Shown one piece after another: positions 41,330 through 53,854 of a DNA stretch of 64,000 nucleotides (its first letter is position 1; each line of letters begins with the position of its first letter). Position numbers and translations under genes: made by a program. The stretch is from Metopolophium dirhodum (Eukaryota > Arthropoda > Insecta > Hemiptera > Aphididae): NCBI RefSeq assembly GCF_019925205.1, contig NC_083567.1, positions 17,546,001 to 17,610,000 on the forward strand, read 5' to 3'. The notes under the pieces were generated by a model. That model saw only the letters and a list, made by a program, of their open reading frames with translations. It was not told the origin of the DNA and did not search any database.

Positions 41330-44300
41330 TTAATCGTTTCAACTTGCAAAATTTTACATAAATATACAATAAATACAAACAAACACAAGGAAATGTCTTC
41401 TATTATAGGTGTTTGTTTAGACTTCTAGGACCTAGGAAGATGTATTGTGCCAACTTATTGTAATGGAGGGTTCTTTCGGTTTTATTTAGGTTATTAGTTA
41501 TTACTTATTGTATTGTGAAAGTTTTTATATTGGTTAATTATCCGTGTTGAAAGGTACAGAGCAATTCCGTGTCATTGTGCAGTTGTAACTTGTAGCAGTT
41601 GTTTATTTCGCATGGACCAGAAGACTTCGAGTGCCATTCTCAGGAATTTGATTTGGAGAGCTTACAATTTTTAATTTTCGTTTGGGAAGCGAACAGGATA
41701 TTATACTGGTCATGCGCGTGATGCGTATTTTCATTATTGATGTAGTAGAGAACATATTTTTAACTCCAGGGAATGCTTAGGGGTATATGATTTTAATCCT
41801 TGTATATCCTTGATTGTTACAGTTACACGTTATATGCACTTTTAAACATGGTAAGTGAGCCGTACAGTATCTATATAGATTCTATATAAAATAGTAATAA
41901 CAATAATAGTCTACAGCTGATAGCGATAAAGGTTTACCGATATATGATAATAATTTTGATAATACCTATATGACGTGAATCTTTCATCTCTCCCTATTTG
42001 TACTTATGTGTGTACAAAGTAAACCATAAGTTGTAAACGACTTAATAATATCCTCAGTAATAAATTGCATTATTATAATATTATACGGTCATATTTTTTT
42101 TCCTACTCGCGTGATTTCAAAATAATAAGTTGCCTGAAAGCAGTTGTCCCACAGAAAACATTTTGAGGGGGGCAAACTTATTATTTTAAATAGGTTCGTA
42201 AATTGTGATTAATTCCCCCCCCCCCCCCCAACAATTAGAGCTAAGTGCCACCTATGGTTAATATATGCTTGGGGTACCTGTTCCCGCAGTATTTGGTACC
42301 ACGTGTATAAGTGTATTTGTTTCCATTTCGCACCGCCATACTATTTAATCAACGATAATTCAACCCCAAAAATGTAGAACGGCCGTGGCCACTTCGACCG
42401 TGGTATAAATTGTATATACGGTAGGGTTACTATAGAATTCAGTGTAAAGGCTCTACTACAGTCTAAAAGCTTTTACTATTTCCACGGCTGTGCGATAGGT
42501 AGTCGCTACTAAAAGAGTTTATAATCAATAGTATAGTAGATAATACTGTAAGTGTGTGTCACATGTGTACAATCGGCTTACGGCTTAATATGTAGAATCA
42601 GTATTCAGTATAATAATGTACTATCGCTTATCGGTTGACTAAGTGCTTCGAGAGTTCAAGACAATTCCTAGTGAGCTAGAAATTAAGTGTAAATTCTGTG
42701 CACTCTGGATCTTTAAGGCCTAAGTGCATGTTCCTAAATCCTGATGGGATCCTTCTATAACGATTAAAAACTAAAATCAGTGGACTCTAAAAGTTATCAT
42801 CTAGCCTGTTAATATTTTGGATTTATTGTATTATTTTTGGAGTATTGTTATAAATTATAACCTTGTGAAGCTATGACATATGAGCTTAATAGTAAAACTT
42901 TCTGATTTTATGTGAAATATCAATTTTTATGGAATTTGTGGTAACCTGCAGCTGTATACCAGATGCATCATGCGGCACATTCAACAATATTGTTCACGCA
43001 ATGATAGTTCCAGGTTCCTATATAGTCAAATATATTTATAATATACGTGCATCTATATAGGTACCGAATTAGTTGTAGATATCGCGATATAAATAGTGAA
43101 TCTTATTGATTTACAATTAATGTTCAGTTAATATTGATTTTAAGCAGTGGCGTCCACGATAATATCATACAAGACAATTTTCTTCCTATTTTTCCGATTC
43201 AAGCACTGCAGAGCGGGGTTATATACTCGTATAAAGGTTTTTGGCGAATAATCATAATCCTGCACAGTGAAGTTTACATATTGATACACATATAGAGGTT
43301 AAGAAATATAATATTAACATAATACTAGTAATATTTTTTGTATGTATACGTTTTGTATATAGGTAGGAACAAGTGTACAACTACTGTAGGGTTTCGGTTA
43401 TTTCACTCTTTAGTCTTTACTGTTATCGCTTTATAGAAAGGTTAAAAATGTTAAAAAAAACTATGATACAGAGTTCGTCTGTTCAGTTATTATTGTTGTT
43501 ATTATTATGGTAGGTAGTTCTTGTCTTGACTGGTTGTTTGCACGGGAACGGAACGGATTTGTTATTACAAATAATAATATTCGCGGTGATATTCGCCGGG
43601 GGGGGGGGGGGGGGGTATCACCGCAATATATTATTTTAATTACCCTTTGGATTCCAGGAAAGGCACGGATCCAGAGCAAATATCTGGGGTAAGGCAATAA
43701 CAAGGAATAACAATTTATTACAACACAAATACAATTATTATTACAATATAATATTATGTAATACCCTTTATTCTTAGTTTACATTTTTTTCCAATATTGG
43801 TATAATCTTAATGTAATAAATCCATTAATGATTATATATTAAATAACCAAACCCAAACGTCTTTTCATATTGTAGTTTTTTCCAAAACGGTAAATTATTT
43901 GGTCAATGTTTATGTAAATTTCCCTATAAAAATTGGAGAAATAATATATCTGGGGGTGGGGGGGGCTGATAACTAAATGACTAAATTAATAACTAAATAA
44001 ATTTAAGAAAATAATAAATATATTCCCTATAACTAGTAACTTTTTAACTTTTTAACTTTTACAAGTGGGCAGTGGTCAATGTCTTGGCAGTTAGCATAGT
44101 AACTTGCACGGTTTCTCTAGTCTCTATTATAAAAAAAATCAAGTGTAAGAAACTGCAGCCAGCAGGTGGCTATAGGTACTCTCTAGCCTGTTGCATAAGA
44201 GGTTTCATCTATATTACACACAGAAAACTATTTCAAATAATACTGATATTAAAAGAATTATATTTATATACCTATAAATTATATTATGTACCACATATTT

Positions 44301-44779
44301 ATAAATTATATTTTATCTAAATTTCTCTTTGATTGAACAAACAAAAGAACAAAGATGTATACAATATTATATAAACTATCCAAATTATTATTGGTAATGT
44401 TTTTTTTTTAATTCGTGGTAATATAATATATTTGGGGTTTCGGGGGCAAATCCCTTGCTGGTCAATTTATCACGTACTAAAATACAAAGTCTAGTCTCCC
44501 CCCCCCCCAAAAAAAAAAAAGGAATGCCATCAAATTTCCAGCTAAGGTAACTGCATAATATACCACATAAAACTGTAATGCCGAGGTACTAACAAGAGTA
44601 TGTTATTATTATAACGCAACAGCGGCTGAGTTCAACGATAAAAATATTCGTTCGATTTTACACTCGCGGTGGCCTTGCATATTATATAGTCGTGTCGGGC
44701 CGTCGGGCAGTTAACCTACATAATATTTTATATTATACAGCAATATTTCTAACAGGAAACCGGCAACATTCGTCCGAGT
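41330..44779. other. AT-rich non-coding stretch with poly-C/poly-G repeats
   Basis: Runs of C or G lie at 42215-42229, 43598-43615 and 44498-44508. CAGTGGCGTCCACG at 43145 resembles a dispersed repeat end. No gene is supported. Confidence 0.5.
43583..43624. repeat. hairpin with an 18-G run in its loop
   Basis: The 9-bp arms GCGGTGATA (43583-43591) and TATCACCGC (43616-43624) are exact complements enclosing a loop that ends in eighteen consecutive G. The structure could fold as a stem with a G-quadruplex in the loop. Confidence 0.7.
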
Positions 44780-44964
44780 TTAATTTATTATTTTAAGCCA
44801 GCCGCCGGGATTTATAATGTCGTGCGATCGTGCAGGGGTACCTATCTGCGCAGCGATTTTTTCAATCACTTCCGCACCGAATTCGACGACTTGCGTAAAC
44901 AACCGCGACGTGTTGTTGAACTCTGTTGTGAACCGACGACGACCGTTTGTTTGGACGTCATTAC
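44780..44964 (-). CDS. possible terminal coding exon of an unidentified gene
   Basis: The minus-strand frame runs from an AG acceptor (44966-44965, TATAATATAG) to a TAA stop at 44780-44782, about 61 codons. GC content and codon choice (many GTC, TTC, AAC, ACG) differ clearly from the AT-rich flanks. The peptide is well mixed and amphipathic, with a stretch FNNTSRLFTQVVEFGAEVIE and a C-terminal GGWLKIIN. The reading needs one base (G) from an upstream exon, which I could not identify with confidence in 45000-45300. It matches no family I recognise. Confidence 0.3.
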
Positions 44965-47900
44965 CTATATTATAATTTATAATATATCGTATGCAATATT
45001 CTAATGTACCTACTCTGCACCCAACATTATAATATAAATTATGTATGTATTGTATCTTGTACGTACAATATTTAATAATCGTATAAACAATACTACATAA
45101 TATTACAGACGATAATCGGAAAAACGCCAAACATAGATATACTGTAGGGTTTCAAATTTTGACCGGGCGGGGTAAAGGGACATGATATTTTGATTATGTT
45201 AACCCTTATTAACTGATTTCGTAGATATGAGTGACAAGTGTATAACACAACACACGTAAAAGTCGCATTATATAGATGGCATATAAACAATTATTGTACA
45301 TTCGATCTTATTGCTAGACGCTACTACGGCACTACGCTAGTATAGTAGTATACAATATGATAATAACTTTCACTTTACATAATATATATAACAAAATAAA
45401 CATTACAATTCTACTTAATTATTATATTAACAACAATAAAATTTACAAATCGATTAGAAGGTAAATTCATAATAATATTTTCTATCTTTACATTTGCTGC
45501 ACGTGATGGTCGTTAATATTATGTTTTAAAGACGTAATTTATAAGAAAAAAATGTCTTATTATGTATCTATAAATCGCCGTGACACTTAGTTTTGCATTC
45601 GAATATTAAACCTAACTTTTTAAAATATCACCACATATATGTATGAAAGTCACGTAAACTGAAGTTCCATGGCGAAAGTTCCATCGCATTAAGATAAACA
45701 ATATTGTTCGTATTCACTCGTTATAACGAGTTATAACTATAGTTATAGTTAATTATTTTTAACATTTATTTAATGTTTTGAAACAATTTGTTTTAGTAAA
45801 AATATTGATTATAGTGATTAACTGCAATTACGATGTTGTCTATAATGTCACCTAAACGTTTATGATGTGTTTTACTTCAACATTGCAAAGTTAATTTACG
45901 TTTATGATAAAAGTGTGCGTAAAATTATAACGTCTTTGACATATTGGTAGTACAAAATTTGTTTGTAATTCATTTTCAGTTTGTCATTGATGGCAGTTAC
46001 TAGTCAGTTATATTATTAAAAAATAAAAACGAATTAAAAACGAATAAACACAAAATGGCCATAAAAACGGCTTCATCCTGATCGGTGCTTACTTTTATTA
46101 TAAGTACCTATACTAATTTAAAAGTTGATGGAGTAAAACTTGCAGCAAAAGAATTAACCTACATTTATCAAATCTACAATTTCTCATTGTCATAGTTTTA
46201 ATTGTATGAAAATTGTAATTCGTAAACAGTAAACTATTTAACAAAAAACAATTTATAGCAAAAAAACTAAAGTCGTAGGTAATCAGGTAATGGGTAATAG
46301 GTAGCTGTTTAATAATGCAGTGTCGGCATTATACCATGTATAAAATTCTACGTAGCAATTTTGGAGCAACAATTTTTTCTTTATATTTTACTTTTGTATT
46401 ACAACAAAGAAGTTATGGCATTAAACCAATATTTTACTATATTGTTGCGGGTTGGTTTGTAACTTATATTTTTTATACTTTAAAAATAACAAGAATCTGG
46501 TCTGGAACATAATTCAAATTAAGACACTCGTTTAAAGCTGGGTATACGGTGTGGTGACCTTTGGTGACCCATGATGGTGTATGATGTTAACTACGCAAGT
46601 GTTTTGCGTAGTTTTGCGCAATTTTTTAATATATGAATATTCTATTATAAATAGATTAATGCATAACCTTACAAAAGATTAATGTCAGATTACAAATATT
46701 CCACCTTGCATATATAAGCAATAATTCACATACATCTAAATATATAATATTTTTAACTATGCATTTTTGAGATGTCTATAATATAGGTACTATATACTGG
46801 GTAAGTATATACAACAGTAAAGTCTATAAAAATACAGTATTTTTATATTAGGTTTTATAAATAAATAAATAGTAAATTGGGGATGACTGGTGGTTCAAAT
46901 GACCAATATCCTATGGTCATGTTAAAATTAAAATACCTAATAATCGTATTTCTATGTATGTTGTGTAATTATAAATTATAAATATTTCCAGAGTTTTTAA
47001 AATAAATTGAAGCAAATAATATTTTGTTTTAATAATTTTGATATTTTTAAACTTAAGGGTGACTTATTTATATTTTTCAAATGTGTTTACATGCTAATAA
47101 AGCCTACCTTCGTGCCTCTATATATTATTTTATATTTTTCACATCAGAAATTTGAAACAGAAACTATTTATACAATATATACAATCTAAATCAATGGTCC
47201 TCAATCTAAGGGGGCGCGTATATCTTATATTACACATTCTTCGATCGTATATTCGTATAGTGGTGAGGGAGGGCGTGACCTTATACAATAGTACGAAAGG
47301 GGACATGGATCTCAAAAAGTTGAAAACCCTTAAGGCCTTGATCTAGATGATCGATGTTTGATTAATTTAATTTGAACAAATCCGTCAAGTATAGGTAACC
47401 ACTCAACTTAAAAACAGTAGATTTTCAATGTATATTGTGTAGGTACCTCCTTAGCATTGAGTAAGACACTTTTTAATGGATATATTAAATTTTGATTCAA
47501 TAATAAATCATTGTATGCGATTAAACAAGATTCTGAGCGACAACGGTCTAACTTTTTGGTTACAAGGTTACTAAACAATTATTTTAATAATAATATTCAA
47601 ATTTTAATAAAATATATTGATGATGTGAAGCGATAAATGTATTGATTTTACGATGAAGTGGTATTCAAATGATAATAGAAGTAGTAGAAAGTATTGTAGA
47701 AAATTGGTTCCAGTTGATACTTTTAGGAGGTCAAAAACTCAAAACTACATACTTTTACCAACATACTTTTACTGTTTATAATAATAAAATAATAATTAAT
47801 ATCAATAAAAACATCAATGAAGAAGTTAAACATGGAGATTTGGACGTTATATTTTAAGCTATAGATAACTAATTAGTTATAACTTATAAAATATAAATTA

Positions 47901-48551
47901 TATACTGCTGCAGGTAATAATAGTATAATACCAAAGGTCAAAACACCAAGTGGCCTACGAGATAACGTCCAGTTGAATTCGTCACCATCTATATGTGTAA
48001 ATAAAATATAATTATGATAATAAATAAATAATAATATGTATAAATTAATACATAATATATTTATTAAATAATAAAAATAAATCTAAACACGAGACACGAC
48101 AAATCATTATGGAGCATGGTTAATTATTTCACCTAATATAGTTTTTTTATAGTCAACCCCTATTTATTTATATATATATATTAATATCACCTGAATCCTT
48201 AAATCATTTAGTATCAACAAATTCAATTAATGTTGATTTACTTTTATTTTCATTATTCATATTTGACTACAACTGCACACTTGTAATTATTCAAATTTTC
48301 ACGGAAACCCGCGAAATATCTATTTACAACAGCTTTGGTACTCGCGCACACACATTGGCCATGTATCACGTGTATACAAAAGTACATAACCTAACAAGAT
48401 AACATATCACTATACTTCTTAGTTATTCAAAAACATTACTTATTCAAAATTTGAAATAAGTACAATGAGCATAATATAATTTTGATTATTATTAGTGACT
48501 TTGTCACATATTGTATTCAATTAATAGCATCCCGTGCCCGAGCACATCAAG
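44965..48551. other. AT-rich non-coding stretch, no supported gene
   Basis: The ATG frame at 46315-46512 (65 aa) has two hydrophobic segments and is treated under findings. A hAT-like fragment with CAATGGTCCTCAATCT begins at about 47192 but has no target duplication. Positions 48300-48551 should hold the Ftsj3 promoter and 5' UTR; no TATA box can be assigned in such AT-rich DNA. Confidence 0.5.
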
Positions 48552-51500
48552 ATGGGTAAAAAGAGTAAAATCGGAAGACAGCGGAAAGATAAATTCTACC
48601 ATTTAGCTAAGGAAACCGGTAAGTGATTACTTATTTTGTTTTATTACAAAGTTCAGTCGTGTTTGTAATATCGATTGTTTCTAAACTACGTGTGACATTT
48701 AAACAGGATTCAGATCTCGTGCTGCTTTTAAATTACTCCAGTTGAACAGAAAGTTCGAGTTCCTGCAGAAAGCCCGTGTTCTTATTGATCTTTGCGCCGC
48801 TCCAGGAGGATGGATGCAAGTGGCCAAACAAAATATGCCGGTGTCCAGCATCGTTGTCGGTGTCGATTTGTATCCGATAAAGCCCGTACCTGGTTGTATA
48901 AGTTTAACAGAAGATATTACAACTCCACAATGTCAGTCAGCTCTCAGCAAAGAGCTTCAAACATACAAAGCGGACGTTGTGCTGAATGACGGAGCTCCCA
49001 ACGTTGGTCAGTATACATTTGGTCTTTTTTTAATATCCATTTTTGTTATAAAATATATTAAATTGTATCTGTGTAGGTCAAAATTGGATTTACGATGCTT
49101 ATACTCAATCTTGTCTCACCTTAAGTGCGTTGAAGTTATGTTGTCATAATCTCAGGGAAGGAGGATGGTTTATTACTAAAGTTTTCCGCTCCAAAGATTA
49201 CAATGCCCTTATGTGGGTTTTTAAACAACTTTTTAGAAAAGTACATGCTACCAAACCTCAAGCATCACGTAGCGAGTCTGCTGAAATATTTGTTGTTTGC
49301 CAATATTACTTGAAGCCATCTAAACTAGATATGCGTTTCTTTAATGCAAGCTATGTTTTCAAAGACTTGGAAGTCAATCCACGAGTAAATTATATATATT
49401 TTTTAAGTTAATAAGTACCTATTATATCATATTATATATTTATATGTGTATGCATTTTTAGGTGAAATTAGATTCTGAAAGCAAAACCCAAAAGAAGCCA
49501 AAAGCAGAAGGTTATCCTGATAACGCAACCATCCTATTTAAACAATTACCAGTTTCAACTTATATGCAATCTAAAAATCCAGCCATAGCATTACAAGATG
49601 CGTATGAAGTAAGTTTTTTAATAATTATTAATATACTCCTAGTATTGGAATTATAATTAGGTTACACTAAATATTTTTATTTGAGTTTTATATTTTGGTA
49701 TCATAGGTAATATACCAACTTAAGTGTTAATGAATGTTGGCAGCCTCACGCTAAAATTTTGCTGTCTCGAACCGATGTAAAATGAAGATGCACTGGGATG
49801 TTTACACCTTATTATTAACATAGTTCATTATCCCAGTGCTGGATAATTTTACTCCGGTTTAGACCAATGAATTTATAGATAGTGTACTGGCCAAAATTGC
49901 ATATATTTGCAAATTAAATTTTTTCTTTGTGTTTAGGCATACAGTAAAACTCACTTAAGACGCTTTCCCACATAAACTACTCTTTTGAACTGGTCCCTTA
50001 AAGAGCGTCTTAAGCAAGTTTTACTATAGTTATTATGACTTATAATTGTTTAATTTGTTTGTTCTCTATTAGATTGTTTTAGATGATCCAATTATAGCAA
50101 ACCACCCTAGTACAACAGACGAAATAAAAGAATGTTGTAAAGATATTAAAGTTTTAGGCCGAAAAGATATAAGATCAATTATGAATTGGTGGAAGGTGTT
50201 CCAAGATAAAGAAGAAAATGTTGAAACTGGGGAAGCTGACGAAAACAAAGAAAATGATGTTGAGCTTTCAGAAGATGAAAGAGAATTGGATGATGTCGAT
50301 AAGGAAATCAAAGAGTTACAGGTGTGTACATCTAACACATTTCATTGTTATATATTTTGAATTAATAGTTTAATATTGATCAATGACTGTTATATAGGAC
50401 GAGGACAGGAGAGAATTAAAACGCAAGAAGAAGAAGACCAACAAAGAAAGAACAAAGCTGCATACTAAAATGAATTTAAAAATGGTACATAAAGATGATT
50501 TGGGACCAACTGAAGAACGTGAAACTGGTGTATTTCAACTGTCAAATATAAAAACAAAAAAAGCTTTAGACACTGTAATTGATCAAGAACCAGATGTAAT
50601 TGAGTCTGAGGATTCTGATGTTGAGATTATGCCTAAAAAAGCAAAATATGATCCTAACAAAACATACCTTGACAAATCTGGAATGTAATAATGAAAAATT
50701 TTCATTTGTAACCTTTACTTTTATTTTATCATTTATTTTATTTGTGTAGGTTTTACCGTTCAGATGAAAGTGCATCAGAACAAGAATCATCAGATGAAGT
50801 TGATAGTGATACTGAAGGATTAGGTATGTTGGATGTTGTTTGTTTTTGTAAAAAAAATGCATTCATTTAAATTGTATTTGTTTTAACAGGTTTTACGGAT
50901 AAAAATCTATCATCAAAAGCATTACCCAAAAAAAAAAGTAACTTTTGCTGATCCAAACGAAAACCATCCTCTGATAACTGATCTTGATTATCGAGACGTA
51001 AAGGACAAACGTACTTCTAAAGCTGAACTTTGGTTTGACAAAGTAAATAACTATACAATTATATATTTAATAGAGTTATGAAATGGTTGAAATTATGAAT
51101 AGTTGAATAATCATAATTTTGTATAGGATGTGTTTAAAAATGTAGAAAGAGAAGAAGATGAAGATTACGAATTGGAAAAAATGGCTGCTGTAATTAAATC
51201 TAAAGGCGGCAAAATGTATAGAGAGAACTTAGATGATGACGATGATGATGATGATGATGATGAAAATGAAAAAGTTAGTTTAAAAATGTCCAATAAAAAT
51301 ATAAAAGATGATGCTGATGATGATGAAACTACAGACTCTGATACTGAATCTGAAATAAGTGAAGCTGAGGATCAAAGTGCTGCAATACCCATAAATGAAT
51401 GGGATGATAAACCTGTACTAACAGCAGCAGGTGAAAGAAAAACAATATATTATTTATTTGGACTTCATACTTAAATGTAATCGTTATAAATAGGTAAAAA

Positions 51501-52256
51501 GAAGAAGAAGAGGAATGCTAGAATGTTGGATGATGACGGTCTTGCTTTGGGTACAATGATGGCTTCTTCAAAAAAAATGAAAAGAGACATTATTGATAGT
51601 GCCTGGAATAGGTTTGCGTTCAATGATGAAGATCTGCCAGATTGGTTTGTAGATGATGAAGCAAAACACATGCGTAAACACGTACCTGTACCTAAGGTAT
51701 ATTTAAAAACATTTTATTATCTATCAGTTTTTGTAAACATAATATTAATTTTATACTATTCATAATGATTTAGGAACTTGTGGAAGAATTTGGCAAACGA
51801 CATGAAGATATAAATATAAGACCTATTAAAAAAGTTGGTGAGGCTAAGGCTAGAAAGAAGAAGCGTGCACTACGTCAAATGGAAAAGGCAAAGAAGAAGT
51901 TGGAAGGTGTTGTAGAAAATTCTGATGTTACAGAAGCCGAAAAAGCTCGACAAGTCAGACAGTAAGTGTTAAATGTGATTTTTTTCAGTGATACAATTTG
52001 TTTAAATAAACATTCTTCTTTCAGGATTTATAAAAAATTGAAACAGCCTAAACAAGAAATCAAATATGTTGTATCCAAAAAACACACAGCTGCCAAAAGA
52101 GCGAAACGTCCAGCTGGCGTGAAAGGACCTTACAAAGTAGTGGATCCAAGAATGAAAAAAGATATGCGTGCTAAAATGCGTATGGACAAAAAGAAATCAA
52201 ATAAAAAAGGTGCTAGAGCTAAGCCATTGGTCAAAACACGACGAGGTCACAAATAA
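48552..52256 (+). CDS. Ftsj3: Spb1/FTSJ3 rRNA 2'-O-methyltransferase, 12 exons, one-base frame break
   Basis: This is a nucleolar SAM-dependent 2'-O-methyltransferase of the FtsJ/Spb1 family, which acts on large-subunit rRNA in pre-60S particles. Exons by reading: 48552-48618, 48707-49006, 49077-49384, 49462-49608, 50073-50321, 50398-50684, 50750-50823, 50890-51042, 51127-51430, 51494-51696, 51774-51961, 52025-52256; all introns are GT-AG. The start MGKKSKIGRQRKDKFYHLAK is typical of the family and ATG has A at -3 and G at +4. Visible motifs are the SAM site LCAAPGGW (51-58) and the K-D-K-E set K31, D117 (NDGAPN), K157 (FITKVFRS) and about E192. A DUF3381-like middle with acidic runs (ten Asp near residue 563) and a basic Spb1_C end (about 640-836) follow. 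Length, about 836 aa, matches human and yeast homologues. Exon 8 contains ten A where nine keep the frame. Confidence 0.95.
49942..50026. mobile_element. 85-bp MITE in Ftsj3 intron 4, pogo/Tigger-like ends
   Basis: The left end, CAGTAAAACTCACTTAAGAC, and right end, GTCTTAAGCAAGTTTTACTA, are near-complements, and TA flanks both sides (49940-49941 and 50027-50028). TA duplication with CAGTAAAAC-type ends fits the pogo/Tigger branch of Tc1/mariner. It lies wholly within the intron and does not touch splice sites. Confidence 0.65.
50928..50937 (+). other. A10 homopolymer that breaks the Ftsj3 reading frame
   Basis: After the codons for ...SSKALP, ten A occur. Read from the preceding splice junction, this gives a stop TGA at 50949-50951. 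Dropping one A gives KKK followed by VTFADPNENHPL and an open frame to the exon's end at 51042, continuing in frame through four more exons. All other junctions agree in phase. A homopolymer sequencing error or a real allele are both possible. Confidence 0.9.
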
Positions 52257-52257
52257 A
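52252..52257 (+). terminator. possible polyadenylation signal of Ftsj3
   Basis: AATAAA overlaps the TAA stop codon, followed by ATTAAA and an A-rich run at 52263-52279. If it is used, the 3' UTR would be very short. Further AT-rich candidates lie downstream, so the real site is unsure. Confidence 0.35.
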
Positions 52258-52812
52258 ATGTGTATTAAAAAAAAAAAAATACTTATTATATTACAATTAT
52301 TTCCTCCGTGACTATTATTGTTGTATTTGTTCTAATTAGATTAACTTTTCCATATGTTCACAAATATGTTTACGTTTTCATTCCTAATCACTACTACCAA
52401 AATTATAAATTTTTATTATTAGTTTTTTAATTAAGTAATTGAGTATATAATGCTATAAAAATTACTAGATCCCGGTTTGTGATGTAATTTTCAACTTATA
52501 AAAAAGGCAGACATTCTTAATATTATGTCGTTATTAGTAAAATCCATGCAATAATGTGTGGATTACTTTGTATTATACTTAAATTACTGGTGTTTTGTTC
52601 ATAGGGGAATATGAATTAAGAAAACAAAATTCAAGAAAATTAAATATTTAAATAATATGCACTTATATAATTCCCCAAAACATTGCTAACTTCTTATTTA
52701 AACACAAAATGTTAATTAAATAACTTTTATAATATATATTATAATAAAAACTGAATGTTTCCTATACAATAATTATATGAACAACAAAGGCAGTTAATTT
52801 ATTAGTTATATG

Positions 52813-53846
52813 CAAAGCTGGGCAGTAACTAGTTAAAAAGTAAAGTTAATAGTTACTTTTTTTGATAACTTTTAACTTAACTAGTTAAAAAAAATAGAAT
52901 GTAGAAAATAACTTAGTTCGTAACGTAAGTTATTTCTTATTATAAATAATTGTAACTTAACTTTGTTATTTTGTTAAAATTAAAGTTATTTACAAACATT
53001 TTCTTATTATGATTTATGAACTGTATATTATTTGCATTTATATTTCTGTGAACCGCCAAGATTAATTAAGTAATTTTGTCATTTTGAACACTACTATTAG
53101 TTTTAATAGTTTGATTACTACTTTTAATAAACTGATGAGATTAGGACTGTAAAAATATTTTTGAAGTAACATTTTAATATTTTATACTTTAATGTGAACT
53201 GTAAATATTTTCTTTTTTATATCAATGTTTTAAACATTTTCCTTCAAATTCAAAAAAGAAACATTTTGATTAGTCAGATTAGACAACATTTAAAACTGAA
53301 ATAATTATTAATTTCACAAGTTTGCTTTATAGCAGAACTAGCAGCAGTAGATTAATTTATATTTTTTTAGTAGAATAATATGATTAAATAGGTACTATAT
53401 TAAAATATATTCTATTCTATATTTCTATTGTATTTTAATGGAAACAAATAGAAAAAAATCATATTTCAAGATTCAACTACTATTTAATTGTTTTTAATAA
53501 ATAAATACTAATATTTAAATTATACTGCAAATATATAATTTTGATCTGTTTGTAAGGTACAGCTATAACAATAATTTAAAAAAGTTGAATAATTTATAAA
53601 ATAATATAGTCTGTGCATTTCTTATTAATTTGTTTTACTTTATACCAAAAGTCCAAAACTAGTTATTTTCCTACGATGAGATAAAAAAAACGTTAAAGAG
53701 TAAGTTAAAGGTATTTAAGAAAATGTAACTTAACTTAGTTACTCAAATTCAGTAACTTTTTAAAACTAGCTTAGCTTAGTTATTTTTTATTTTAGGATAA
53801 CTTAACTTTAACTAGTTAAAAAAATTGGTTAACTTGCCCAGCTTTG
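52813..53846. mobile_element. non-autonomous hAT-type DNA transposon, 1034 bp
   Basis: The ends CAAAGCTGGGCA and TGCCCAGCTTTG are perfect 12-bp inverted repeats. An exact 8-bp duplication, GTTATATG, flanks them (52805-52812 and 53847-53854). Just inside each end are repeated TAACTAGTTAA-type words. The interior is AT-rich, with many TTAACTTAACT phrases and no transposase frame. It sits about 550 bp downstream of Ftsj3. Confidence 0.88.
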
Positions 53847-53854
53847 GTTATATG

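Noticed and set aside
47192..47333. CAATGGTCCTCAATCT and AAAAAGTTGAAAACC as a possible hAT pair
   Set aside because: The ends are degenerate and the flanks show no 8-bp duplication, so I do not call an element.
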